Below, one piece after another: positions 6,774-16,193 of a stretch of DNA of 64,000 nt. The position numbers and the translations under genes were made by a program. Origin of the DNA: Paracoccaceae bacterium (GTDB taxonomy: Bacteria > Pseudomonadota > Alphaproteobacteria > Rhodobacterales > Rhodobacteraceae); assembly GCA_902602765.1 (NCBI GenBank), contig CACKSH010000006.1, forward strand, positions 1-64,000, written 5' to 3'. The notes beneath the pieces were generated by a model. It made no database searches. It was not told the DNA's origin and saw nothing but the letters and a program-made list of their open reading frames with translations. How positions within the stretch are numbered: position 1 is the stretch's first letter; the number at the start of each line of letters is the position of its first letter.

Positions 6774-9700
6774 ATGCATGTCGTTTTCCGAGAAGCGCAA
6801 GGTCTAGAGGAGACGGAGATCTCTATGGATCTTGGGCAAACTCCAGCTGATTTGGTTGTTCTGTCATTTTCCGATAGCGATTTAGGGGCCTTTAGTGAGG
6901 GGTGGAAGAAGGAGAGAGAGGGCTTGCCATCGCTTCGGTTAGCAAATTTAGTTGCGTTAAAACATCCTCTTTCCGTTGACACCTATATTGATCAAACTTT
7001 GTCTGGCGCCAAAGGTATTTTGATAAGATTAATTGGTGGTGTTCAGTATTGGGAATACGGACTAAATCAAGTTTATCAATTAGCTCAAGAAAAGGGTATC
7101 GCTTTAGCTGTTCTTCCTGCAGATGGACGTGAAGATACCAGGTTGGACGAATATTCAACTATTCCAAAATCGACTTTGCAGAGATTGAAAAAACTGACAG
7201 ACACCGGTGGATCAAAAGCAGCTGCGGCTGCTTTGGCCCAATTAGCAATAGCTGCAGGTTTATATGCTGCTCCAATTATTGGAGATAAATCCCTACCAGA
7301 AGTCGGCTATTGGTCCCTTGAGAGGGGTGTTGTCTCCAAGTTTGTGAGCAGTAAAAATAACCAAGTAGTGTCCATAATATTTTATAGATCTTTTTTAGCA
7401 TCTGAAGATATGGCTGCAGTAGAAAGGCTCTCAGACGCCTTTGTTTTGTTGGGTTATCAAGTTGTAGGAATTTTTTCACCAACTCTGAAAAACCCGAAAT
7501 ACGGTTTATGGATTCAAAAAGCGATTGAGGATTTACAGCCCGTTGCAATAATTAATGCGACTTCGTTTTCATCAAAAGGTGCCAACGGATACTCGCCTTT
7601 AGATATTTCTACTGCTCCTATATTTCAAGTTGCCTTGTCAACATCGAATAGAAAAAATTGGGTTGATGCCTGTAGGGGTTTGTCGCCTACAGATTTAGCA
7701 ATGCATGTGGTGCTCCCAGAAGTTGATGGAAAGATATTTGCCGGTATTGTTTCGACAAAGGAAGCAACTAAAAAAGATCAAAATCTGCAATATAGCCGTT
7801 TTATCCATTCTCCATTAGAGGAACGTGTGAATCAGATATCGGTAAAGATAGATAAGTGGATAAAATTACAGACTAAGCATAAAAAAGAAGAAGTTCCCAA
7901 AGTCGCACTTGTGTTGTCTACTTACCCAGGTAAAAAATGGCAAATGGCTCATGCGGTAGGGCTCGATGCAATTGCCTCAGCCGCTGCCGTCGCCACTGAT
8001 TGTTCCCTTACAGAATTTGATTTAACGAATATTCCTGCGCGATTAGAAAACGAGCAAATTCTATGGCCTGTTGCAAGTTACAGAGCTGCTTTAAGAACTC
8101 TTCCCAATAAGTTAAAAAATATGCTTACAAAAGCTTGGGGAGAGCCCGAAGATGATCCAGATGTGGTGGACAATTGCTTTAGATTTCCAGCTTTCAGGGA
8201 GGGTTTGTCTCTCATAGCCTTGCAGCCTGAGAGAGGGCGCCCAAATATTAGAGATGAAGAGTATCATGACTTGGGTCGTACTCCAAGACACTCCTATGTG
8301 GCTTTTTATTTGTGGTTGCAAAATGAGGATATTGATGCTGTTATTCACATGGGTGCACATGGAACTTTGGAATGGCTACCTGGAAAATCTGTTGCGTTAT
8401 CAGATGAGTGTTGGCCAGATGCCTTAGCTGGTTCGATGCCGTTTATTTATCCATTTATTGTAAATGACCCAGGAGAAGCTGCCACCGCAAAACGTCGGCT
8501 AGGAGCAGTAACCTTGGGGCATATTCCTCCACCGTTACGTAAAAGTGAGGTTCCGGAAAGTTATGCTGGTTTAGAAGCACTTTTAGATGAGTTTTCGAAT
8601 GCGGATGGCTTGGATCCGAAACGCCGTGAAAGACTTAAACTAGATATTTACGAAACGGCAGAATCTCTTGGAATTCATGGCGATTTGGGGATAACTGGTC
8701 AGATGTCTGAGGCCGATGCTTTGACACGCATCGATCGCTTTGTATGTGATGTCAAAGAAAGTCAGTTTGGTGATGGTCTCCACGTTTATGGACGGTGCAC
8801 AAATCAAAATGTGGATCTAGCTTGCGCAGAAAATGAGAGATCAGGTATTGTAGCTGCCTTAAGGGGGCTTAGAGTTGACGCCGGCCCTGCCGGATCTCCA
8901 TACCGAGGCCGAAACGATGTTCTGCCCACCGGCCGAAACTTATATGCGTCTGACCCACTGTCAGTACCCACAAAAGCCGCCTTCTCCCAAGGGAAAATAC
9001 TAGCCGACGAGCTAATTCGTAGAAATTTGCAGGATAATGGAGATTGGCCTCAGGGATTATTGGTTGATTTATGGGGGTCCGCGACGATGCGAACTGCTGG
9101 AGAGGAGTTTGCAATGGCATTTGCCTTGATGGGTGTAAAACCATTATGGCGAGATGGTTCAGAGCGTGTATCGGGCATCGAGATCATTCCTATTGCAGAG
9201 TTAGACCGGCCTAGAATTGATGTTACATTACGTATTTCTGGGCTGTTCCGGGATGTATTCCCTACTTTATCCAAGCTTTTTAATCAGGCAGTTGAGCTTC
9301 TCGCAAATCGTGATGAATCGGCTGACTGGAACCCATATTTAAAGCGTAATAATACTTGCAGCGCACGTGTGTATGGGCCCGCTCCGGGTCAGTATGGATT
9401 AGATATAGGCTGTTCTATGGATGACTACTCAGAGGAAGCAAGATCTAAAGCTGGTGATATGTGGTTTAAAAATAGTTCATGGGTAATTGATGGAGACGAA
9501 GCTTTCCGTAACGAAATTGGTATTAGAGATCGTGTTAAAAAAATTGATACCTTTGTGCACTTACAGGACTTAGCTGAAACAGATGTTTTGATGGCAGCCG
9601 ATTATGCAGCTCACGAGGGTGGCTTCGCCGCTGCTAAATCTAGTGTAGGAGGAAAAGCGGTATCTCTTTATCATTTGGATGCTACTACTCCATCAGCTCC

Positions 9701-10073
9701 AAAGGCGCGCACGCTTAAGGAAGAAATTGCTAAAACCGTAATTGCACGTGCTACAAATACCAATTGGATTAATGGTATGCTTAAGCATGGGTTTCGGGGT
9801 GCTGCAGAAATAGCTGCCACGCTTGAACATATGGGGGCTTTTGCAAATCTCGCCAACTTAGTGGAGAGCCATCTTTTTGATGCATACTTTCTTTCTACAC
9901 TGGGCAATGAACATGTTTTCAAATTCCTTGAAGAAGAGAATCCTCAGGCATTGCAGTCCATGATCGAGCGTTTCAGTGCTTTGCAGCAAAGTGAGATATG
10001 GATCACCAGAAGGAACTCAATTCAATCTCAATTACTAGCGCTGAAGAATGAGGTTGCTAATGTTGATAGTTAA
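6774..10073 (+). CDS. cobN: Aerobic cobaltochelatase large subunit CobN
   Basis: CobN is the substrate- and metal-binding subunit of the ATP-dependent CobNST complex that inserts cobalt into hydrogenobyrinic acid a,c-diamide. The 1099-aa sequence begins with the typical MDLGQTPADLVVLS segment and contains the conserved blocks HMGAHGTLEWLPGK (about residue 525), a GHIPPPLR region and a late NSSWVIDGDE segment; it ends in the usual WITRRNS. It is somewhat shorter than the roughly 1240-1270 aa common in the family, apparently by loop reduction and not truncation. The AAA+ partners CobS and CobT are not in this window. Confidence 0.96.
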   Translation: MHVVFREAQGLEETEISMDLGQTPADLVVLSFSDSDLGAFSEGWKKEREGLPSLRLANLVALKHPLSVDTYIDQTLSGAKGILIRLIGGVQYWEYGLNQVYQLAQEKGIALAVLPADGREDTRLDEYSTIPKSTLQRLKKLTDTGGSKAAAAALAQLAIAAGLYAAPIIGDKSLPEVGYWSLERGVVSKFVSSKNNQVVSIIFYRSFLASEDMAAVERLSDAFVLLGYQVVGIFSPTLKNPKYGLWIQKAIEDLQPVAIINATSFSSKGANGYSPLDISTAPIFQVALSTSNRKNWVDACRGLSPTDLAMHVVLPEVDGKIFAGIVSTKEATKKDQNLQYSRFIHSPLEERVNQISVKIDKWIKLQTKHKKEEVPKVALVLSTYPGKKWQMAHAVGLDAIASAAAVATDCSLTEFDLTNIPARLENEQILWPVASYRAALRTLPNKLKNMLTKAWGEPEDDPDVVDNCFRFPAFREGLSLIALQPERGRPNIRDEEYHDLGRTPRHSYVAFYLWLQNEDIDAVIHMGAHGTLEWLPGKSVALSDECWPDALAGSMPFIYPFIVNDPGEAATAKRRLGAVTLGHIPPPLRKSEVPESYAGLEALLDEFSNADGLDPKRRERLKLDIYETAESLGIHGDLGITGQMSEADALTRIDRFVCDVKESQFGDGLHVYGRCTNQNVDLACAENERSGIVAALRGLRVDAGPAGSPYRGRNDVLPTGRNLYASDPLSVPTKAAFSQGKILADELIRRNLQDNGDWPQGLLVDLWGSATMRTAGEEFAMAFALMGVKPLWRDGSERVSGIEIIPIAELDRPRIDVTLRISGLFRDVFPTLSKLFNQAVELLANRDESADWNPYLKRNNTCSARVYGPAPGQYGLDIGCSMDDYSEEARSKAGDMWFKNSSWVIDGDEAFRNEIGIRDRVKKIDTFVHLQDLAETDVLMAADYAAHEGGFAAAKSSVGGKAVSLYHLDATTPSAPKARTLKEEIAKTVIARATNTNWINGMLKHGFRGAAEIAATLEHMGAFANLANLVESHLFDAYFLSTLGNEHVFKFLEEENPQALQSMIERFSALQQSEIWITRRNSIQSQLLALKNEVANVDS

Positions 10074-10075
10074 AG

Positions 10076-10960
10076 ATGACAGATGAGGTCAGAAATATAG
10101 CGACTAGAAAAGGCTGGTGCCCGTCGGTTCTTAAGCCAATGGAAACTATGGATGGTTTGCTTGTGCGCGTAAAACCAAAGTTCAGTTCGATAAGCCTCCA
10201 ACAACTTTTCGGCCTTTGTGATCTTAGCATAAAATATGGTAATGGTTTGATGGATTTGACAAATCGAGCTAACTTTCAGCTTCGAGGTATTACAAACCGG
10301 TCACATCGAAAATTGGTAGATGGGCTGGTTGACATGGGACTGGGCTCTCGTTGTCCTGAAGTAGATAACGCTCCTCAAATTCTGGTATCACCAATGCTAT
10401 CCGAGGAGTTTAGGGATTTGTATAGACGTCTTGTAGCATTAGATTTAAAAGATTTATCGCCAAAGTTTGGCTTCGTATTGGATTATTTTGACCAGCCTAG
10501 ATGCATGCAGTATTCTGGTGATATTCGCATTTATTTAAAAGAACACGATGTGTTGCTTGCGCTAGATGGTGCGGATGCTGGCGTTACTGTAAATTACAGC
10601 GAAATTGAGTATCAAATTAAAGATATGGTCGATTGGTTTATGTCAAATCGCTCTGATAAATTTAGCCGTGTTTCTACTGTGGTTTCCATGGCGGGTTGTC
10701 CGCCGTCATTTGTTTCTTCGCCAATTCCGAAAGAAACAAAGTTCAAAAAACTTGGGCCCATAGAGGGAGGAGTTTCATTTGCATTAAATTCTGGCCAATT
10801 TAATGCCTCACAATTAATAAAAGTATTAAAGCGGGCCTCTTTCTCAGGCAATATTCGCGTAACACCTTGGAGGGCATTATACCTACCCAATTGTGAATTA
10901 TTTGATGTTGCTCCCTATCAGGTTAATGAACAAAAATTTTTTGATAGAGTAAATTTTTAA
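10076..10960 (+). CDS. cobG: CobG-like precorrin-3B synthase lacking the C-terminal Fe-S motif
   Basis: CobG oxidises and ring-contracts precorrin-3A with O2, using a [4Fe-4S] centre in a sulfite-reductase-like fold. The first half is typical: KGWCPS, DGLLVRV, and the ferredoxin-like half-domain GNGLMDLTNRANFQLRGIT. A second half-domain follows (GGVSFALNSGQFNASQL, ITPWRALYL-like end). The protein stops at 294 aa, whereas family members are usually about 380-460 aa and end with an ACPGxPxC-type cysteine block. That block is missing, and the next gene starts two bases later, so no downstream fragment could supply it. It may be a reduced or altered enzyme. The position between cobN and cobH supports the name. 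Confidence 0.8.
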   Translation: MTDEVRNIATRKGWCPSVLKPMETMDGLLVRVKPKFSSISLQQLFGLCDLSIKYGNGLMDLTNRANFQLRGITNRSHRKLVDGLVDMGLGSRCPEVDNAPQILVSPMLSEEFRDLYRRLVALDLKDLSPKFGFVLDYFDQPRCMQYSGDIRIYLKEHDVLLALDGADAGVTVNYSEIEYQIKDMVDWFMSNRSDKFSRVSTVVSMAGCPPSFVSSPIPKETKFKKLGPIEGGVSFALNSGQFNASQLIKVLKRASFSGNIRVTPWRALYLPNCELFDVAPYQVNEQKFFDRVNF

Positions 10961-10961
10961 A

Positions 10962-11591
10962 ATGTTACATAAGTATGAAAAGAATGGCGCGGCCATTTAT
11001 AAAAAATCATTTCGAATTATTCGCGAAGAAAGCAAATTGGATCACTTTAGTGTGGATGAAGAGCCAGTTGCCGTGCGTATGATCCACGCAGCCGGTATGG
11101 TAGAGTTGGCCAAATACATTCATTTTTCCAGTGGCTTTGTTCAATCTGCGAGAGCCGCCCTTGCAAACGGTGCACCGATTTTTTGTGATGCAAAAATGGT
11201 CTCCGAAGGGATAACCCGTCGCAGATTGCCAGCTGATAATGATGTAATATGCACGTTAAACGCACCAGATATTTATGAACTAGCTTCGACTATGAATAAC
11301 ACTCGCTCTGCAGCAGCCTTGGAGCATTGGCGTGATCGCTTAGAGGGTGCGGTGATTGCTATAGGTAATGCCCCAACCGCACTATTCCATCTCTTGAATA
11401 TGTTGCAAGATCCTGATTGCCCAAAGCCAGCCGCCATAGTCGGCTGTCCAGTTGGTTTTGTTGGCGCGGTCGAAAGTAAAGATGCCTTGTGGAAGCAAGC
11501 CCCGGCTCCTTGTTGCGTTGTTGAAGGGCGTTTGGGCGGAAGTGCGATTACTGTTGCTGCAATTAATGCTCTCGCAAGTCGTGAAGAATGA
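10962..11591 (+). CDS. cobH: Precorrin-8X methylmutase CobH
   Basis: CobH moves a methyl group from C-11 to C-12 to give hydrogenobyrinic acid. The 209-aa length is normal. The catalytic His lies in RMIHAAGM (residue 42), and the C-terminal FVGAVESKDAL and GRLGGSAITVAAINAL segments are diagnostic. It starts two bases after cobG and overlaps the cobI start (ATGA), consistent with translational coupling. Confidence 0.97.
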   Translation: MLHKYEKNGAAIYKKSFRIIREESKLDHFSVDEEPVAVRMIHAAGMVELAKYIHFSSGFVQSARAALANGAPIFCDAKMVSEGITRRRLPADNDVICTLNAPDIYELASTMNNTRSAAALEHWRDRLEGAVIAIGNAPTALFHLLNMLQDPDCPKPAAIVGCPVGFVGAVESKDALWKQAPAPCCVVEGRLGGSAITVAAINALASREE

Positions 11592-12319
11592 AAAATATTG
11601 GGCAATTACATGGTGTAGGTCTCGGTCCAGGTGCTACTGATTTAATGTCAGTAAGAGCCGATCGGTTAATCCGTGGTGCGAAGCATATAGCTTTTTTTAG
11701 AAAAATGGGTAGTAAGGGTCATGCATGGACTATTGCTTCCCCTCTTTTATCTCGTGATGTTAATGAAATCGCATTAGAGTATCCAGTAACGACCGAGATC
11801 AAACTGACAGATCCACGCTATAATGAAGTTCTATCCGAGTTTTACGCAAATTGTTGCAATAGACTGAAAGAATACTTGGGAAATGGTGAAGATGTAGTTG
11901 TTTTATGCGAGGGTGATCCGTTTTTCTATGGCTCATTTATGCACTTGCATTCCAGGCTTGCCAATTTTGCGCGAATACAAGTGGTTCCGGCTACAACTGG
12001 TATGTCAGGAGCTTGGACTGCAACTGGGCAGCCTATTACGTGGGGCGATGACGTTTTGACAGTTTTAATGGGCACAATGCCTAAAGAAGAACTTGTTTAC
12101 CAAATGAATAAAACAGATGCTCTTGTGATTATGAAGATTGGAAAGAATTATCAAAAAGTTAAGGCTGCTTTAAAAGAAGCTAATCTTTTTAATCGAGCCT
12201 GGTCGGTACACTATGCGACAATGGAAAATCAAAAAGTTTTAAAACTTAGTGACTATCTCAGTGAGGAAATGCCCTACTTTGGCATTATACTGGTTCATGG
12301 CACGGGACGAAGACCATGA
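11588..12319 (+). CDS. cobI: Precorrin-2 C20-methyltransferase CobI
   Basis: This SAM-dependent tetrapyrrole methyltransferase (243 aa) shows the N-terminal GVGLGPGATDLMSVRA motif, VVVLCEGDPFFYGSFMHL and VVPATTGMSGAW, which are characteristic of the C-20 enzyme. It overlaps cobH by four bases and cobJ by four bases. No irregularities were seen. Confidence 0.96.
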   Translation: MKNIGQLHGVGLGPGATDLMSVRADRLIRGAKHIAFFRKMGSKGHAWTIASPLLSRDVNEIALEYPVTTEIKLTDPRYNEVLSEFYANCCNRLKEYLGNGEDVVVLCEGDPFFYGSFMHLHSRLANFARIQVVPATTGMSGAWTATGQPITWGDDVLTVLMGTMPKEELVYQMNKTDALVIMKIGKNYQKVKAALKEANLFNRAWSVHYATMENQKVLKLSDYLSEEMPYFGIILVHGTGRRP

Positions 12320-13104
12320 TCAAAATGAGTCCTCATAGTGAAAACAAAAAGGGAAGTTTGTTTGTTGTCGGTCTTGGCCCGGGTGATGTGGATATGATTT
12401 TACCAAAAGTGGCTAAAGTTATTTCTTCGGCAACAGATATTGTTGGATACGGTCCATATGTCGACAGAATTAAACCTCGGTCAAACCTGACGATACACTC
12501 CAGTGATAATCGCGTAGAATTAGAAAGAGCAAGGTTGGCTCTTGAGTTAGCTTTGGACGGGAAAACTGTGGTAGTTGTTTCATCTGGAGACCCCAGTGTT
12601 TTTGCAATGGCTTCTGCTGTTTTTGAGGTAATTGAAAATGGCCCAACCGAGTTTTTTGAAATAAATGTCACGGTTTTGCCTGGAGTGACTGCGATGTTAG
12701 CTGCTTCGGCTGAGGTTGGAGCATTTCTTGGACATGATTTTTGCACCATAAATCTTAGTGATAATCTAAAGCCATGGGATGTAATTGAGAAAAGATTGAG
12801 ACTTGCAATCCAAGGTGACTTTGCGATCGCGCTTTACAACCCAAGATCAAAGGCGCGTCCTGACGGATTTAAAAAAACTTTGTCAATATTGATTGATGAG
12901 GGTGTTGGTGATCGTTTGATAGCCTTTGCAAGGGATGTAAGTTTACCTTCGCAATATCTATCTTCGATGCGAATTGTTGATGCTACTCCTGAAATGGCTG
13001 ATATGCGCACTGTTGTTTTAGTCGGCTCATCATATACTAGAAAGATCAAGCGGGATGGAGTGAAAAATTTTTATATCTATACGCCAAGATATTATGGAGA
13101 ATAG
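12316..13104 (+). CDS. cobJ: Precorrin-3B C17-methyltransferase CobJ
   Basis: The 262-aa enzyme methylates C-17 of precorrin-3B. It has VVGLGPGDVDMILPK, the family-specific GYGPYVDR, VVVSSGDPSVFAMAS and ALYNPRSKARP. The gene overlaps cobI (ATGA), and its stop abuts the stop codon of the oppositely oriented cobK without any spacer, so there is no room for a dedicated terminator between them. Confidence 0.96.
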   Translation: MIKMSPHSENKKGSLFVVGLGPGDVDMILPKVAKVISSATDIVGYGPYVDRIKPRSNLTIHSSDNRVELERARLALELALDGKTVVVVSSGDPSVFAMASAVFEVIENGPTEFFEINVTVLPGVTAMLAASAEVGAFLGHDFCTINLSDNLKPWDVIEKRLRLAIQGDFAIALYNPRSKARPDGFKKTLSILIDEGVGDRLIAFARDVSLPSQYLSSMRIVDATPEMADMRTVVLVGSSYTRKIKRDGVKNFYIYTPRYYGE

Positions 13105-13842
13105 CTAATGCTTAAGCCACTCCACAATCTCTGCTGGCGAATTATAAGTTATTCTCTCTGGAAGCTTTGGTCTGTTTATCATTATAACAGGCAACTTGAG
13201 CCTGCGACCCGCGAGCAACTTAGATACAGCTCCAGTGCCACCAGAGTTTTTACAGATAATAATATTTACTTCATTCTCACTCATCAATTTAATGTCATGA
13301 GAAACTTCGAAGGGTCCCCGCGAGATAATCGTATGAGCGTTTTTAAGAGGCAAACTTCCTTCAAATGGATCAACCAGACGCAAAATATATTTATGCTGTT
13401 GAGCAATTTTAAATTCAGGAACTTGTATTCGGCCAATTGCGAGGAAAACTGTTCTTGGTTTATAACTTTTGAGCATAATTGCAGCCGCTTTTACACTGTC
13501 AACATTTTTCCAATTATCGCCAGGTTCTTCAACCCAAGGATTTCGTGTCAACGCCGCAAAGGGTATTCTCAAGTCGGTACAAGCTTTAAAAGTATTCCAG
13601 CTAATTTGTTCTGCAAATGGATGTGTCGCATCGATAACGTGGGTAATTTTGTTTTGAACAATGTAATCACACAGACCCTCTGGACCTCCAAAGCCTCCAA
13701 CACGAATAGGTATAGGTTGAGGCTTAGTTCGCTTGACACGGCCAGCAAAAGAAAGGGTGGCATTAATTTTGGCAACTGCCACCAGCTTACTAAGATGAGT
13801 GGCTTCCGATGTCCCGCCGAGTATCAAAAGGTTTTGTGACAT
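13105..13842 (-). CDS. cobK: Precorrin-6A reductase CobK (inverted within the operon)
   Basis: CobK reduces precorrin-6A to 6B with NADPH. The N-terminal LLILGGTSEATHL nucleotide-binding motif, the DATHPFAEQISWN block and the C-terminal VIMINRP segment identify it. The preferred ATG at 13842 has AAGGA six bases upstream; the track start at 13860 is a GTG lacking such support. It is the only gene on the minus strand between cobW and cobF. Its ATG overlaps the cobL ATG within the palindrome CATG, and its stop abuts cobJ. Read-through of the plus-strand operon would therefore make RNA antisense to the whole gene. Its promoter must lie inside cobL. Confidence 0.95.
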   Translation of the reverse strand: MSQNLLILGGTSEATHLSKLVAVAKINATLSFAGRVKRTKPQPIPIRVGGFGGPEGLCDYIVQNKITHVIDATHPFAEQISWNTFKACTDLRIPFAALTRNPWVEEPGDNWKNVDSVKAAAIMLKSYKPRTVFLAIGRIQVPEFKIAQQHKYILRLVDPFEGSLPLKNAHTIISRGPFEVSHDIKLMSENEVNIIICKNSGGTGAVSKLLAGRRLKLPVIMINRPKLPERITYNSPAEIVEWLKH

Positions 13843-15037
13843 GAAAAATCCTTGGCTCACGATAATTGGTATAGGTGAAAGCGGTTTACAGTATCTTGCA
13901 GATGTAAGTCAAAACCGACTTGAATCTTCAGATATTATAATTGGACCACCAAGACATCTACGTCTCTTAGGCTTGTCTGGAAGTAAGGTTTTAGAGTGGC
14001 CCGTACCATTTAGTGACGGTTTAAAACTACTCGATAAATATAGAGGCAAGAAAGTTGTCGCTTTAGTCTCGGGCGACCCGTTTTGGTATGGCGCTGCAGC
14101 CACTATTCTGCGAAAGTTTTCCTTTGACGATATTGAGGTTTTTCCTGGCCCATCAACATTTGGTTGGGCTGCTGCGAGGATGGGTTGGTCAATTGAGGAT
14201 ATTTCATGCGTCGGATTACATGCAAAACCCGTTGAACATATTAGGTCGTTAATCGCGCCAAAACGAAAAATATTAGCTTTAATGCGAGATGGTGATCAGG
14301 TTAAATCGCTGGCTCATTACTTATCTAAACTGGGTTTTGGTCAAACCAAGATCCACGTTTTAGAAGCTTTGGGTGGAAATAATGAAAGAATAAGGGAAAT
14401 TGCAGCCGAAGAATACAATTTAGTTGACGTTAAGCATCCTGTATGCGTAGCAATTTGCGTTGATGGTCTGGGCTCGGCAATTCCTTTGTCTACTGGCATT
14501 GATGATAAATTCTTTGAAAATGATGGCCAAATAACAAAAAGTCAAATTAGGGCATTAACTATAACCGCTTTGGCTCCACAATACGGCCAACATTTGTGGG
14601 ACTTGGGTGCAGGGTCAGGTTCAGTAAGTATTGAGTGGCTTATGCGTGATAAATCATTGTATGCCACTGCAGTTGAGAGAGACCCATCTCGTTGCGCTAT
14701 TATTGAGCAAAATGTCAAGAACCTGGGCTTAGATAATCTATCTCTCCATAACGGCTCTAACATGGAGGTAATTATGACACTTAAGCCACCCCACGCTGTC
14801 TTTGTAGGTGGGGGGTTAACAAAAGAATTAATGAAAAAATTGTGGGCAATTGTTCCAAGAAAAACCCGCTTTGTTGCAAATTCTGTTACTTTGGAAACTG
14901 AAACTATATTACAAGATGCTCGAAATGAATATGGTGGAAATTTAATTCGCTTTGATATTTCAACAGCCAGAGCAATTGGTTCAAAGAACTTATGGCAACC
15001 CGCTTATCCGATAACACAATGGAGTATTGAAAAATGA
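13841..15037 (+). CDS. cobL: Precorrin-6B C5,15-methyltransferase (decarboxylating) CobL
   Basis: CobL is a fusion of a CbiE-like N-terminal methyltransferase (IIGIGESGLQYL; VALVSGDPFWYGAA; residues about 1-200) and a CbiT-like C-terminal domain (LWDLGAGSGSVSIEWL, about residues 249-264) that methylates C-5 and C-15 and decarboxylates the C-12 acetate. The preferred start is the ATG at 13841, 14 codons inside the track ORF, giving MKNPWLTIIGIGE; AAGG lies about nine bases upstream. It diverges from cobK with overlapping start codons and overlaps cobE by four bases. Confidence 0.95.
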   Translation: MKNPWLTIIGIGESGLQYLADVSQNRLESSDIIIGPPRHLRLLGLSGSKVLEWPVPFSDGLKLLDKYRGKKVVALVSGDPFWYGAAATILRKFSFDDIEVFPGPSTFGWAAARMGWSIEDISCVGLHAKPVEHIRSLIAPKRKILALMRDGDQVKSLAHYLSKLGFGQTKIHVLEALGGNNERIREIAAEEYNLVDVKHPVCVAICVDGLGSAIPLSTGIDDKFFENDGQITKSQIRALTITALAPQYGQHLWDLGAGSGSVSIEWLMRDKSLYATAVERDPSRCAIIEQNVKNLGLDNLSLHNGSNMEVIMTLKPPHAVFVGGGLTKELMKKLWAIVPRKTRFVANSVTLETETILQDARNEYGGNLIRFDISTARAIGSKNLWQPAYPITQWSIEK

Positions 15038-15408
15038 TTGTATCTGGCTTTGGTTTTCGAAGTAATGCAACCGTTGACAGCTTCAGAAGTGCTTTTGAAA
15101 ATACAATATCTAAACATAAATTTTCTAAACCTTTGGTAGTTGCGGTTCCACAAGATAAGGTTAACCACAACTCATTAATTTTATTTGCTAGAGAAATTGG
15201 TTGCAAGATTTTGGCAATAAATCCAAGTGATATAGAAAGTATGCAGACAGAAACGAATTCTGCCATATCAGAGCGCTTTCGCAATACTGGCAGTGTATCA
15301 GAGGCTTGTGCTTTAGTTGCGGCAGGTTCTGAAGCAGAATTAATTGTCTTCCGTGAAATTTCGGCTGACCGGCGCGCAACATGTTCAATAGCCAAGGGCA
15401 AATTTTAA
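15034..15408 (+). CDS. cobE: CobE (CbiG C-terminal-like protein)
   Basis: The 124-aa protein matches the CobE/CbiG C-terminal domain: an N-terminal [15 protein letters not shown], a central [14 protein letters not shown] and a late [12 protein letters not shown]. Its exact step in the aerobic pathway is not well defined; a corrinoid-binding role has been proposed for the family. It overlaps cobL by four bases, and its TAA shares a base with the cobM ATG (TAATG). Confidence 0.88.
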   Translation: MIVSGFGFRSNATVDSFRSAFENTISKHKFSKPLVVAVPQDKVNHNSLILFAREIGCKILAINPSDIESMQTETNSAISERFRNTGSVSEACALVAAGSEAELIVFREISADRRATCSIAKGKF

Positions 15409-16193
15409 TGACTGTTCATTTTATTGGCGCAGGCCCCGGTGCACCAGATTTACTCACCCTTCGGGGAAGAAATCTAATAGCTCAATGCGATTTATGTTTG
15501 TATGCTGGCTCCCTTGTTCCTGACGAAATTCTAGCTCATTGTCCACCTCATGCGCAGAAAATTAACACTGCTCCTCTTAATTTGGAGGAAATAATTAAAG
15601 AGATAAAAGTTGGTATTGAAAATGGAGCATCAATAGTTCGCCTACATTCAGGTGATTTATCAGTTTGGTCAGCAATGGGAGAACAGCTGCGTATGCTGAG
15701 ATTAGAAGGTATTCCCTACACGGTTACCCCAGGAGTGCCAAGTTTTGCTGCAGCTGCTGCAGCACTCGAAACGGAGCTTACTTTGCCTGGAGTTGCTCAG
15801 TCTGTTGTATTAACTAGAACATCAGGTCGGGCTTCAAAAATGCCAAAGGGAGAAACACTAGAGAATTTTGCTAAAACTGGAGCAACTCTTGCGATCCATC
15901 TATCAATACAAGTTTTGGAGGAGGTCGTTGAGCAGGTCACTCCACATTTTGGATCTAAATGCCCATGTGCGGTTATTTTTCGTGCAACATGGCCAGAGCA
16001 AAAAATTTTTCGAGGAACTCTTGATACGATAATTAATGCAGTTGACCCAGACATTGAAAGGACAGCATTAATTTTGGTTGGTAATGCGATAGGATCAGAA
16101 AACTTCGAAAATAGCCGTTTATATGCAGGGGATTATGACCGGCGTTATAGGCCGGCAAATGCGAGGAGTTCTATCGGTAATGAAAAAGCATAG
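15408..16193 (+). CDS. cobM: Precorrin-4 C11-methyltransferase CobM
   Basis: CobM methylates C-11 of precorrin-4. Motifs are [35 protein letters not shown] and the [15 protein letters not shown] loop. The track ORF begins 27 bases earlier inside cobE; the ATG at 15408, overlapping the cobE stop as TAATG, gives the standard N-terminus [11 protein letters not shown] and is preferred. The end overlaps cobB by 14 bases. Confidence 0.96.
   Translation: MTVHFIGAGPGAPDLLTLRGRNLIAQCDLCLYAGSLVPDEILAHCPPHAQKINTAPLNLEEIIKEIKVGIENGASIVRLHSGDLSVWSAMGEQLRMLRLEGIPYTVTPGVPSFAAAAAALETELTLPGVAQSVVLTRTSGRASKMPKGETLENFAKTGATLAIHLSIQVLEEVVEQVTPHFGSKCPCAVIFRATWPEQKIFRGTLDTIINAVDPDIERTALILVGNAIGSENFENSRLYAGDYDRRYRPANARSSIGNEKA

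Noticed and set aside
10900-11000. Frameshift or sequencing error splitting cobG from its missing C-terminus
   Set aside because: cobH starts two bases after the cobG stop and is full length from its first residue, so there is no leftover sequence for the missing domain.
13108-13839. 243-aa plus-strand ORF
   Set aside because: It is the exact antisense of cobK, has no family-like sequence, and cobK has clear motifs and a ribosome binding site.
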